DNA of 64,000 bases, from positions 558,001-622,000 of the forward strand of contig OZ237739.1 of NCBI GenBank assembly GCA_965178125.1, written 5' to 3'. Made by a program: the position numbers and the translations under genes. Shown here in pieces: positions 26,229 through 36,996 of the stretch (the stretch's first letter is position 1; every line of letters starts with the position of its first letter). The DNA comes from Bilabrum cf. latius. Taxonomy: Eukaryota > Bigyra: Bicosoecida > Bigyra > Bicosoecida. The notes under the pieces are model-generated. The model searched no databases. It saw only the letters and a program-made list of their open reading frames with translations, and had not been told where the DNA came from.

Positions 26229-28766
26229 ATGGAGGATTTATCCACCAAGTATGAACGCTTCGAGTCAATTGCAGAACGGGATGCAGCCGAAGATGGTGCA
26301 GTCGGTCACGCAGCAGACGCGCTGGTGGCGGGCAGCAAGCCAACATAGCCGCCAAGCCAATGCGGGTTTTCTCTGACAAAGGGGCAACTTAAAGCTTTGC
26401 GCGCATCTACTCAGCAGAAGGGTGCGGTATGGTAGATCCTGGTCCGCGCAACGATGGGGTGGCAGGTGTCGCCAGTAGCTCGCGGCAGTCGCCCAGTTCC
26501 GGCGCGCCTGCATGCGCTTCTCTTGTGCAGACTGCGCCCGGAGCGCGAGATCCGTTCTCTCACTATGTACTGGGGCCGACCTAGGGCATCAGATGTTGTT
26601 GCTGGGGTGGCTAGCATCATGAGCGGCAAGGTTCGAAGATCCTTGCGAACCAGTCGAGAATCTGGGACGGCGGTGCCTCCCGATCAGGCGTGCACGGGCC
26701 TTGATTACAGGCCTTAGCAAATATTGTTTGAGGATGCGGAGCTAGCATCTGCGGCATCTTCATTCTTGGAAGCAGCCGGCATCGCGTGCGGCGAGCTGGA
26801 GCCGTCACCGGATGCAGCGCGGTTCATGGCGCAGGTATCCACGAAAATGCTCAGTTCCGGGCAGGCACGGGCAGGCGGCTACTCCACCATGCCAGGCGTG
26901 CTCAGCACCAACGGCGTGGCGGCAAGCGACGCCGTTTCCCCGGAAGTGGCCGCCGAGCTGTGGCGAACGGCCACGCTGCTGCGTGCCCTGCGGTGCAACG
27001 CCCGCATCCACTGGCACAGGCTGGCATTCCGAGTGCAGGTGGAGGAGGAGGTGCGGATCCCTGGGGCGGGCGCTCGTTTGAAGCCCTGTGTCTTGTGGGC
27101 GCACCTGGACGAGACCGAAGGGCACCGCAGGGCAGTGCAACGAGCGGCAGAGCAGATGCAGCGGCGCCCCGGCGACGACGACGACCGAGATTCCCCAGAG
27201 TTCACGGGATCGTCCGACCGGGCCCTCTCACTCGTTACACCAAGGAGCAAGCCAGTGGTGCTAGCACCAAGCAAGGATGAATCCGAAGAGGAGCCCACGC
27301 TGTACGTGCTCCGCTCCCGGTGGGACGCCGAGCAGATGCTCATGGCGTCAGCCGACCCGGTCGGCCCGCCGAAACCGGAACAAGAGCAAGCGAGCAAAGC
27401 AGCGGCGGCAGGCTCCGGCCAGGCCGACGACCAGGCATCGATCGCAACCGCTGTTCCCCACGTTCTGGACCAGGTCTGTGCACGGTGCGGCAAGACGGCG
27501 TGGGAGAGCGCGCAGGGTGGCGGTGCATCGCACGGTGGTGCGTCGGTGAAGCCGATGGGGCGATGCAGCCGTTGCCGAAAGACGTACTACTGCTCAAGGG
27601 AGTGCCAGGCGCAGCACTACGCCGAGCACAAATCTAGCTGCAGGCGAGCCCCGAAGCGGAAGCCGGGCGAGCCGAGGCGCCCTGGAGAAGCGCTTCTGGC
27701 GTCATACCAGCTGGCCCCTTCCCTCCCCTTTGAAGACCTGGACGCGATCGACGGGCTCGCGCTGCAGCCGTGGAGGGTGCGGCGGGTCTCTCGGGAGCAG
27801 GCCGCGAGGGCGGGTGCAGCGCACGGCGGTGCACCTGGAGGCGAACCTTCGGCCGCACCTGCTGCTGGCACAAGCGGCGCGACACCGTCAGACAGCGGGG
27901 CGGAGGAGTCAGAGCTGGCCTCCGTGCTGGGCTTCCCGCTGCTGGCCAAGCTGCAGGGGTCGAGCGGCCGCGCGCGGATGCACGCGAAGGACTGCCTGGA
28001 GCTTCTCCTCGCGATGCGAGCGGTGCTGAACCTGCTTCTGTGTGACGAGTGGCTCATGCGCCCGCAAGAAGCTGTGAGCGGGCAGCCAGAGACGAAAAGC
28101 ATCGTTCTGGGCGGCGAGCAGGAGGCTGCTCGCCTGGCTGCTGCTTGCGATGCGCCTGTCAATTCCGGTGACTCTGGCAGCCGAGCGAGCAGCCTCGTGG
28201 GCGACGGAGGCAAGTCTGCGAGCAGCGGTAGCGGAGCCGCTGCCGGCAGCAGAGCGAGCAGCGACACAGCCAGCGCTCGCTGGTCAAGGTGGGCGTCGCC
28301 GTCGGATTGGGTGCCTCGCTCTCCGCGCCACCTGGCAAGGGCCTGGCCGGCATGGCTGCAGACTCGCGTGTCCGTGTGCGCCGATTTCATGCTCACAAGG
28401 GGGGAGCAGGAGGAGGTGCGCCGTGCCGTGCGAGAGGCGCTCGATGCAAACAACAGGAGCACCATCGAAGACAGAGCAAAGAAAATATCCGATCAACACG
28501 AGAGAGACGTGCGCGACACGGGGGTATTGGGCGGCGAGCAGACGGGGGTCGGATCTCTGCCAGTGGGCTCGTCCGACGACGCGCCTGCAGACTCGTGGCG
28601 TGCTGCCTGGTGGCGGGGACTGGTAGCGTGCGTGGGTCGGTGCTGCTGCTGCTGCTGCTCGTGCTCGTCGCGCCGGGGGAGGAGTAGTATTGCTGGGTAG
28701 CGCATGGGTGCAGCTGATGATTCCAGCGATGCAGACCCCCTAGTTGGAGACAAGAAAACGAAGTGA
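26229..28766 (+). CDS. MYND-type zinc finger protein
   Basis: ATG at 26229 (MEDLSTKYERFESIAERD) opens one frame to TGA at 28764-28766, 845 residues, with in-frame TAGs at 26346, 26433, 26715 and 28698. The MYND finger lies near residues 415-465 (CARCGKTAW...RCSRCRKTYYCSRECQAQHYAEHKSSC), with the spacing of Zn-binding Cys/His pairs usual for the family but a 15-20 residue Gly/Ser insert between the first and second pairs. MYND domains bind proline-rich partners. No SET motif is seen, so this is not an obvious SMYD methyltransferase. The C-terminus has a six-Cys run followed by CSCSSRRGRS, a possible lipidation or metal site. The start was chosen because the upstream stretch reads as continuous charged protein and ends at a good ATG. 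It converges with DNAAF6, 77 bp away. Confidence 0.85.
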
Positions 28767-28843
28767 CCGGTGTGAGGTGGCCTACCGGTGAAACGTTCGC
28801 GAACCTGATCTGATACCATGCTGCGGGTGCTCTATATCTAAAT

Positions 28844-29631
28844 TCAAATGTCTTCCCATGGTTCGATTCGCACGAGAGGCAGCACAACCCTGAGCTGCTG
28901 CTTTGCGCTCACCCACTGCGCCTTTCCTTTGTCCTCCTGGACTGGGCGGGGCAAGAACGTACTCAGCTTGTGCTTGGGCGTGAGTATGAGGATTGTGTGC
29001 TTCTTGACATCCAGGTCGATATCTGCTGCGCTTTCTACCCCTGGAAGATCTACTTTCACGACCATTTCTTCACATTGTCTAGAGCCGGGGTCCTTCTCGC
29101 CTAGCCCCAAGTACACGTCTTCAGCACCAACTGCCTATCGATAGATGATTTCATACCTGTGTGCAATCTGGAAATCAATGAGTACTTCACATCACATGTT
29201 TGCTGGCTTTCCTGAAGGAGACACAAGTCGACAGGAACTCTCACTGTGGCTTCTCGCGTCCGCCTAAATCAGGATCAATCGTTTCGCCCTCTTTGTCAAT
29301 TTCACTATCATCCCAAATTTCTTTTGATTCCTTTGCTGTTCCAGATGGTACACTAGCTGAACCAGAGCTGCCTGAGCCGCTGGCAGCAGACTTTGTTGCC
29401 GTTGATGGCAAGCCAATGTCGGCTGGAGATGCGATCTTTTTGGCCTGATCGCCTTCAGATTTCTGTGCAAATGACTTATTTACTCAAATCCCGAACCTTT
29501 CGCATGGATATTGTTGTGCGGGCAATCTGCTGGCTCGAAGCCGCAAGCGGTACTCTCACGCGCCCTCCGCTTTCTTGAGGAACCTGGGCTAGCAAACTAG
29601 ACAGCGCTGCCATGTCCGGATTGAAAGACAT
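28844..29631 (-). CDS. DNAAF6: Dynein axonemal assembly factor 6 (PIH1D3) homologue
   Basis: Three exons on the minus strand, 29631-29560, 29462-29245 and 29156-28844, join to a 200-residue protein ending in TGA; the human protein is about 214 residues. Exon 2 carries KEIWDDSEI and REKPQ; exon 3 carries YEIIYR-UAG-AVGAEDVYLGL, CEEMVVKVDLPG and TPKHKLSTFLPRPV, the PIH1-family CS-like fold. As I remember it, the vertebrate sequence at this place is YEIIFKQQVGTEDVFLGL, so the single in-frame TAG (29137-29135) sits on a Gln. DNAAF6 works in the cytosol with HSP90-R2TP-type complexes to pre-assemble axonemal dynein arms, implying a motile cilium. It is divergent from the glycosidase gene over 130 bp. 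Confidence 0.92.
29157..29244 (-). other. Intron 2 (88 nt) of DNAAF6
   Basis: Donor GTGAGA and acceptor CACACAG, phase 2. It joins KPQ to YEIIYR, matching the family at this point. Confidence 0.85.
29463..29559 (-). other. Intron 1 (97 nt) of DNAAF6
   Basis: Donor GTGAGA directly after GGGCGC and acceptor TTGCACAG before AAATCTGAAGG, phase 0. Removal joins ESGGR to KSEGDQ. Confidence 0.75.
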
Positions 29632-29761
29632 ATTTGTCAAATTCCTCGAAGCAATAGTTTTCTCGCTGATCGGATGATTGCCGGTGAGAGAGTTTTTTCG
29701 AACCGAAAATGGATCGGAGCAGCACAGTCAACGATGCACTCTCACGCACACTGCAATACGC
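29632..29761. promoter_or_regulatory. Compact divergent promoter region (130 bp)
   Basis: Only 130 bp separate the ATGs of DNAAF6 (minus) and the first glycosidase (plus). The region is less GC-rich and has a TTTTTT run near 29694. No known motif identified; the call is positional. Confidence 0.45.
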
Positions 29762-32700
29762 ATGCGATATCTCGATGGGCTTCTCGCTGCAGCGCTCTGT
29801 TTTACGGTTTACTCATCGTCGGTTGATAGAAAGGCCGTGATCCACAGGCATAGCCCCAACATCGTGGACCCAACTGATGTCGGCGGCTCAGTTGCAGTTG
29901 GGAACGGCTTCTTTGCGACACACACCGGGTGCACCGGGTCGTAGTCAGCGAATCAGACTCTCAATCAATATTTTGGAGTCCAAACTATGTCGGAATGGGC
30001 CTTTCATGCAATTCCGTACGAATCCAGTGGAAGACCGTTGGACTCAGCAAACTCGTGGGAAGTGAGAGCACTATGCAGTGTATTTTGAAGCTCTTAACAT
30101 TTACGAGATGCAACCATGTCCTTCATCAACACTTGATTTTGCAGGACGATGTCGATTCGTATACCGGAAAGGTCATCCCGTCGTTTACTAACCTCACTGG
30201 CAGCGAGCACAGCTGGGTCTACACAAACCCCGTGCGATACGACTTGGGCTAGTTTGCTGTTGCTGTCGTTCACGTTGGCTAGGACGGCTCCTTCTCCGGT
30301 TCCTCGTCCTCCCCCGACTCGCCCACAGCCCCGATCCAGTCATAGGATATCGTTGGCTGCCGTTCTTCGCTGGACCTGTGGAGCGGGGTGCAGCACTCGC
30401 TGTACAATGCATCCGCGGGAAGCGATGACGGGCGGGTGCTTGGCTCCGACGGCCAGGTCGCAGGCGGCGGGTTCATGGTGGAGGCCTGGACGGCGGTGCA
30501 CCCAGACGGCGACATCGTGTCGCATCGCATGCAGGTGCAGGGGCCCGCCCCCGCCGGAGATGCCGCCCCTGCGGCGGTGCCGGTGCTGGTGCCTCGCCTG
30601 GCTTTCGCATACCCCACCGGACAGCCTTCAGCCAGAGACTGGACGCCGGGAACGGGCAAAAACCACGAGACACGCGTGATGGCGAACGAATCCACTGGTG
30701 GATTCGCCACGGTCCTGCTGCAGCGCACCATCGACAACTCCACGTCCTACCGCGTCAGGTGCAATGCCACATGGCCCGCTGGGACCGTTGGTGCTGGTGG
30801 TGGTGGATGCAGCGCATGGCAGTGGGCCCGTGACCCGCGGCTCGACCACACGCTGCTGCTGGTGCCCGCTGGCTGCGCGGGTGCAGTATTCCCGCATGCC
30901 AGATCACATGGCTCGTCTCGCTTCGCTGAGGGCTACGGTGTGAGCGTGTCGTGCGGCTTTGCGCCTGTGGATCGACGGTCGGGGCGAGTGGAATACCTGG
31001 CGTACCCGCCCGTGCTTCGCGATGCAGAGGTGGTGCGGGCGCGGCAGTCGGTGATGTCTCGAGTGATGGGCGAGGGCGAGAGCTCGAGCAGCAGTGTGGT
31101 GTCGTTGGGCTCTGAGCTTCCGTCCGCGATGGCGGTGGAGGCAGCATCGGCATCGGCCTGGTCTTCGTTCTGGAGCAGCGGCGCAGCCGTGGATCTGCAG
31201 TCGGGACTGACCGAGAGTGCAGGCGGCGATGGCGCGGCGCATGAGCTGGAGAGGCGCGTGGTGCTGTCGTAGTATGCAAGCCGGGCGCTGGAGACCGGCG
31301 CGTTTCCCCCGTGTGAGTCAGGCCTGGTCCGCAACTCAGGTTGGAACGGAAAGTCCCACCTGGAGATGCGTTGGTTCCATCAGGGACACCAGCCCGCCTG
31401 GGGCCGTGCGCACCTGATCCGGGACAGGTCTGACCTGTGGTACCACGCCATCATGCGGAACGCATCATCGTACGCGAGGTACTAGGGCTACAACGGCTCG
31501 AGCATCCCCCACACCGACGTGCTGCCGGGCACGGCCACTCGCTGGCCCAAGCAGGTCGGGCTGATCGGGCCCACTGGGGACGAGAACGACCCATTCAACG
31601 GCGTGGCGTGGGCCGGCATTCCAGTACCTGGGTGGGTGGACCAGAGCACCGGTCTGGTGGAGATCACAGCTCCTAATCACATCGGACCTCGCTTGATCTG
31701 GCAGCAGCCGCACGTGTTTTGGTACGCGGAGCAGGAGCGTCTTGCGTGCATGGGCAACGCGACGTGTGAGGCCGATGTGTGCCAGTGGTGGAAGGAGCCG
31801 CTGCTATAGACGGCATCGTTCTTGGTGCAGCTGCTGGTGAGCCGGGGCGATGGGATGCATCTAGATCCGCCCCTGATTGGCGGCGAGGAGCAGGTGAGCG
31901 CACGTGAAGTTGTGATCTATCATCGCGTGTATGTGTATGAATGTGGTGTGCTTACTGCTGTGCGTCTGGTTGTCAATCTGTGTGCCATTGCCCCTTTTCG
32001 ACTGACTCGACCCCGTAGGGCAACAACTTTTCCCGCACGGTGGACCCCACATTCGAACTGGCCTACGTGCGGTGGGCCCTGGACCTGACGCAGGACTGGC
32101 TGCAGGACGATGGCAAGTGGGGCATGGGCGCATCCGAGGCCATCACACGGGCGCAGGGACGACTGGCTGCTTTGCCTGTGGGCCGGCTGGGCCGTACGTC
32201 CGCCGACGTGCAGCAGGAGCTGGACGGGTGGATGACGGCAGTTGCACCCACGGCGGCGCGCGGGGTGCGGGAGCGGCTGCTGACCAGCATGAGATCGACG
32301 CCTGGAGGTGTTTGGTCCGGCGGCACGCAGGACAAGCAGGTGTATACTTTCAACGCGGCGTGCAACTGCACCTTCTAGCTGCACAAGGCAGCCGGAGACT
32401 CATGTCCACCGTCCACATCGCATCCACTCTTCGTGGGTGCCTTTGGAGTGTTCGCGGGCCGGCAAGGCGCGCCGGGGAGCGCAGGCGCGGGCCTGGATGT
32501 GGATTTGATGAACGACACTGTGGCGGCTACGGCGGCGCTGTGGGACTGGAACTGCACGCGCGGGGATGTGTGGGGCTGGGATGCCGCTTGGCTTGCGCAG
32601 TCAATGGCTCGTCTGGGCTGGCACCCTGAAGCTGTGGCAGAGATGCTTCTGCTTCCGGCAAAGCACAACGGATTTGCAGCATACAACGGGTACAACACGG

Positions 32701-32876
32701 GCGGCGAGGGGGCGCTGGCAGCATACTTGCCTGGGAACGGCGGGCTGCTGCACACGGTGGCGCTACTGGCGAATCAGGGTGGGAGTGGGGGCTTGCCGTG
32801 GGGCGGGGTGGGCGAGGGCTTCCCGCCGTACGTGTCAACTGCACGTGCGAAGGTGACATCTGCTGGCCGAGAATGA
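29762..32876 (+). CDS. Secreted (alpha/alpha)6 six-hairpin glycosidase, copy 1
   Basis: Exons 29762-30061, 30145-31893 and 32019-32876 give 968 residues ending in TGA, with eight in-frame TAGs (29942, 30250, 30280, 30343, 31270, 31483, 31807, 32376). A signal peptide (MRYLDGLLAAALCFTVYSSS) precedes a GGSVAVGNGFF motif. Later motifs are GKSHLEMRWFHQGHQ, GTATRWPKQVG, ITAPNHIGPRLIWQQPH, PTFELAYVRWAL, WDW, WGWD and YLPGNGGLL, the series I know from secreted six-hairpin glycoside hydrolases. Two TAGs fall where that family usually has Gln: VVLS-UAG-Y and RY-UAG-GYNG. The substrate is unknown; extracellular polysaccharide breakdown is inferred. Pairs tail-to-tail with copy 2. Start chosen for the signal peptide, although the frame is open slightly upstream. 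Confidence 0.88.
30062..30144 (+). other. Intron 1 (83 nt) of glycosidase copy 1
   Basis: Donor GTGAGA and acceptor TTTTGCAG, phase 0. Same position as intron 1 of copy 2, where the sequence is unrelated. Confidence 0.85.
30229..32850 (+). repeat. Left arm of a 2.6-kb inverted repeat
   Basis: From about 30229, within exon 2 of glycosidase copy 1, to near its stop codon the DNA is almost identical to the reverse complement of about 33800-36404, introns included. Exon 1 and intron 1 lie outside and are strongly diverged. The arms are separated by roughly 0.95 kb. Confidence 0.93.
31894..32018 (+). other. Intron 2 (125 nt) of glycosidase copy 1
   Basis: Donor GTGAGC and acceptor CCCCGTAG, phase 0, between IGGEEQ and GNNFSRTV. 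Nearly identical in sequence and equal in length to intron 2 of copy 2. Confidence 0.9.
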
Positions 32877-33784
32877 TTTGACTATCTTTGTTCTGCTCGG
32901 TGTACAAGTGATTTTGATTGTCACCGGACTGTTCATTCGCTGCAGCATCGATCCTGCCGCCGCAATCCTGCTGGCGAACCGGTGGCATACCATAGCCTCG
33001 TCCACCTGCCGGTCGGTAGAGCGTGCGACTGTTAATCGCAAAGTCGTGGGTTCGATCCCCACCGGAACCGACTGCCAACATTTTTTTTCTTTGCCGAGCT
33101 AGCCAGCCCCAACGCACACGCTCTTGCCACTTAAGAGCACGCTTTTGGGGGTTTACATTGTCATCACAACGCCATCACAGACCATTGATTTACTGCTGAT
33201 ACGCACCGATGCACAGCAAACTTGTCCCATATTGCATGGGATGGGCGCGCATTCGCCCCCGGGGCATAGCGACAGCTCCGGCCCACCCCAGGCGTCCGAC
33301 CCGAAATGCAGCCGACCCGACCGATCGGAGGTACCTGACCGAGATGAAGCCCTCCGGGCGAACAATGTCTACAGCCACACTTTGTGTACCATGCAGCACA
33401 TCCTGTATGTACCCCACACCTACCCATTCCGCGAACAGCCCGATTGGAACACACCCACCAGACCATCAGGCCCACTCGTTCGTGGAGTCGCCCGTGATAC
33501 TCTTAAAGCAATGCATGGCCACTTGGGTGGGCTGGGGTGCGAAGGCCGGCGCCCGATTGCACGCATTGAGATTACGCTTTGCATGCAGCCGGTCGCGTGA
33601 CGGCCAGCCAACAACCCATCCTTGCCCCTCCCCGTTGCAGCACCCATTGTCTGCCACGACATGCGCGGCGTACGATACACATGTGGGGGAGTGGTGGGTG
33701 AAGTAGCTGGATATCAAGCCGCCCTTTTGATGCATAAGGCACAAGAACTCTTTCTTCTGTCTCAGTCGCGACCAGCTGGCTGCA
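32877..33784. other. Spacer between inverted glycosidase copies
   Basis: About 0.9 kb between the convergent genes. It contains a 5'-truncated tRNA-Asn at 33011-33070 followed by a T8 run, and on the right about 90 bp of copy 2 3' flank that resembles the flank of the fragment at 36997. ORFs here show no domain. Confidence 0.5.
33011..33070 (+). pseudogene. 5'-truncated tRNA-Asn(GTT)
   Basis: The 3' 60 bases match a tRNA-Asn: GAGC of the D stem, anticodon arm TGCGA-CTGTTAA-TCGCA with GTT, a full T arm GTGGG-TTCGATC-CCCAC and 3' acceptor CGGAACCG, then a T8 Pol III terminator. The 5' acceptor strand and D-stem partner are absent: the preceding bases do not contain GGTTCCG or a correctly spaced GCTC. 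It is probably a dead or rearranged copy of the gene at 37572-37644. Confidence 0.7.
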
Positions 33785-36700
33785 TTAGCTGGAGGGCAGC
33801 GAGACGTACGGCGGGAAGCCCTCGCCCACCCCGCCCCACGGCAAGCCCCCACTCCCACCCTGACTCGCCAGCAGCGCCACCGTGTGCAGCAGCCCGCCGT
33901 TCCCAGGCAAGTATGCTGCCAGCGCCCCCTCGCCGCCCGTGTTGTACCCGTTGTATGCTGCAAATCCGTTGTGCTTTGCCGGAAGCAGAAGCATCTCTGC
34001 CACAGCTTCAGGGTGCCAGCCCAGACGAGCCATCGACTGTGCAAGCCAAGCGGCATCCCAGCCCCACACATCCCCGCGCGTGCAGTTCCAGTCCCACAGC
34101 GCCGCCGTAGCCGCCACAGTGTCGTTCATCAAATCCACATCCAGGCCCGCGCCTGCGCTCCCCGGCGCGCCTTGCCTGCCCGCGAACACTCCAAAGGCAC
34201 CCACGAAGAGTGGATGCGATGTGGACGGTGGACATGAGTCTCCGGCTGCCTTGTGCAGCTAGAAGGTGCAGTTGCACGCCGCGTTGAAAGTATACACCTG
34301 CTTGTCCTGCGTGCCGCCGGACCAAACACCTCCAGGCGTCGATCCCATGCTGGTCAGCAGCCGCTCCCGCACCCCGCGCGCCGCCGTGGGTGCAACTGCC
34401 GTCATCCACCCGTCCAGCTCCTGCTGCACATCGGCGGACGTACGGCCCAGCCGGCCCACAGGCAAAGCAGCCAGTCGTCCCTGCGCCCGTGTGATGGCCT
34501 CGGATGCGCCCATGCCCCACTTGCCATCGTCCTGCAGCCAGTCCTGCGTCAGGTCCAGGGCCCACCGCACGTAGGCCAGTTCGAATGTGGGGTCCACCGT
34601 GCGGGAAAAGTTGTTGCCCTGCGGGGTCGAGTCAGTCGAAAAGGGGCAATAGCACACAGATTGACAACCGGACGCACAGCAGTAAGCACACCACATTCAT
34701 ACACATACACGCGATGATAGATCACAACTTCACGCGCGCTCACCTGCTCCTCGCCGCCAATCAGGGGCGGATCTAGATGCATCCCATCGCCCCGGCTCAC
34801 CAGCAGCTGCACCAAGAACGATGCCGTCTATAGCAGCGGCTCCTTCCACCACTGGCACACATCGGCCTCACACGTCGCGTTGCCCATGCACGCAAGACGC
34901 TCCTGCTCCGCGTACCAAAACACGTGCGGCTGCTGCCAGATCAGGCGAGGTCCGATGGGGCTGGGAGCTGTGATCTCCACCAGACGGGTGCTCTGGTCCA
35001 CCCACCCGGGTACTGGAATGCCGGCCCACGCCACGCCGTTGAATGGGTCGTTCTCGTCCCCAGTGGGCCCGATCAGCCCGACCTGCTTGGGCCAGCGAGT
35101 GGCCGTGCCGGGCAGCACGTCGTTTTGGGGGATGCTCGAGCCGTTGTACCCCTAGTACCTCGCGTACGATGATGCGTTCCGCATGATGGCGTGGTACCAC
35201 AGGTCAGACCTGTCCCGGATCAGGTGCGCACGGCCCCAGGCGGGCTGGTGTCCCTGATGGAACCAACGCATCTCTAGGTGGCCTTTGCCGTGCCACGGGT
35301 CATTGCGCACCAAGGCAGACTCCCCCGGCGGTGACATGCCGGTTTCCAGCGCCCGGCTTGCATACTACGACAGCACCACGCGCCTCTCCAGCTCATGCGC
35401 CGCGCCATCGCCGCCTGCACACTCGGCCAGTCCCGGCTGCAGATCCACGGCTGCGCCGCTGCTCCAGAACGAAGACCAGGCCGATGCCGATGCTGCCTCC
35501 ACCGCCATCGCGGACGGAAGCTCAGAGCCCAACGACACCACGCCGCTGCTCGAGCTCTCGCCCTCGCCCATCACTCGAGACATCACCGACTGCCGCGCCC
35601 GCACCACCTCTGCATCGCGAAGCACGGGCGGGTACGCCAGGTATTCCACTCGCCCCGACCGTCGATCCACAGGCGCAAAGCCGCACGACACGCTCACACC
35701 GTAGCCCTCAGCGAAGCGAGACGAGCCATGCGATCTGGCATGCGGTAAGACTGCACCCGCGCAGCCAGCGGGCACCAGCAGCAGCGTGTGGTCGAGCCGC
35801 GGGTCACGGGCCCACTGCCATGCGCTGCATCCACCACCAGCAGCACCAACGGTCCCAGCGGGCCATGTGGCATTGCACCTGACGCGGTAGGACGTGGAGT
35901 TGTCGATAGTGCGCTGCAGCAGGACCGTGGCGAATCCACCAGTGGATTCGTTCGCCACCACGCGAGTTTCGTGGCCCTTGGGAGTCCAGTCCCGCATGGT
36001 CGGCTCGCTACTGGGGTATGCGAAAGCCAGGCGAGGCACCAGCACCGGCACCGCCGCAGGGGCGGCATCTCCGGCGGGGGCGGGCCCCTGCACCTCCATG
36101 CGATGCGACACGATGTCGCCGTCTGGGTGCACCGCCGTCCAGGCCTCCACCATGAACCCGCCGCCTGCGACCTGGCCGTCGGAGCCAAGCACCCGCCCGT
36201 CATCGCTTCCCGCGGATGCATTGTACAGCGAGTGCTGCACCCCGCTCCACAGGTCCAGCGAAGACCGGCAGCCAACGATATCCTGTGACTGGATCGGGGC
36301 TGTGGGCGAGTCGGGGGAGGAAGAGGAACCCGAGAAGGAGCCATCCTAGCCGACGTGAACGACAGCAACAGCAAACTAGCCCAAGTCGTATTGTACTGGG
36401 TTAGTATGCAACCACTTTTGCTGAGTAGACGTCTCGTTCGTAAACGACGGGATCGTCTCTCCAGTGTACAAGTCAATATCATGCTGCCAGAGCAAAGGGT
36501 CAGGATAGTGAAGCATTGCTATGCATACTAACAAAACCAATATATGCACTGGAAATCAATGGGGCGCATCGGCAGATGGTCTTACCTCCCAGAGGTACGG
36601 ATTTCGGAAAGGAGATTCCCCTCTCGGTTGAGGTGGGATAGCATGGGATGCCCATTCCGCCTTGCTGTACGCACCAAAGTACGTGTCTAGACTCCCGTTC

Positions 36701-36876
36701 ATCGATTGAGCCCCTGTACAACCCGAGTGTGCCGCGAACATACCGTTGCCAACTGCAACTGAGCCGCCGACATCTCTTGGATCGGTGATCAATGGATTGT
36801 GCCTAGAAACAACGGCCTATCGGTCAATGGCTGCTGCTGTAGCTACACATAGGATGATGGCAATCCTGCCGCTCAT
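33785..36876 (-). CDS. Secreted (alpha/alpha)6 six-hairpin glycosidase, copy 2
   Basis: Exons 36876-36586, 36483-34744 and 34618-33785 give 954 residues. The signal peptide is MSGRIAIILCVATAAAID. Exon 1 is well diverged from copy 1; most of exons 2 and 3 is nearly identical. At least seven in-frame TAGs occur, six shared with copy 1. At 36285-36283 this copy has CAG where copy 1 has TAG. At 36819-36817 it has TAG where copy 1 has AAG. The C-terminus differs: relative to the fragment at 36997 a one-base deletion after GFPPYV shifts the frame into a TAA (33787-33785), replacing the usual tail. Function as copy 1. Expression of both is plausible, since the signal peptides and motifs are intact. 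Confidence 0.87.
33800..36404 (-). repeat. Right arm of the 2.6-kb inverted repeat
   Basis: Reverse-complement match to about 30229-32850. Identity falls off abruptly upstream of the DLG-UAG-FAVAVVHVG segment in exon 2. Confidence 0.93.
34619..34743 (-). other. Intron 2 (125 nt) of glycosidase copy 2
   Basis: Donor GTGAGC and acceptor CCCTGCAG-type boundary before GGCAACAAC, phase 0. Nearly identical to intron 2 of copy 1, which places it inside the homogenised segment. Confidence 0.88.
36484..36585 (-). other. Intron 1 (102 nt) of glycosidase copy 2
   Basis: Donor GTAAGA after NPYLWE and acceptor CTCTGGCAG, phase 0. Same position as in copy 1 but unrelated in sequence. Confidence 0.85.
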
Positions 36877-36996
36877 TTTTTCTGAGGCTGATTTATTGAA
36901 GGCAATTAAGCGGGCACACGGTATGGCCTAGGGCCCGGATTCCGGATTCCGGGATTCAGCAGCGCCGCGTGCCCAAGGTCTTGTGGGCCAAGGCGT

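Noticed and set aside
33124-33706. ORFs of 158-165 codons in the glycosidase spacer
   Set aside because: Low complexity, no domain, overlapping ORFs in several frames, and partly antisense to copy 2 flank.
29500-36900. Inverted repeat as a transposon or its terminal repeats
   Set aside because: The arms are the glycosidase genes themselves. No transposase, short terminal inverted repeats or target-site duplication seen.
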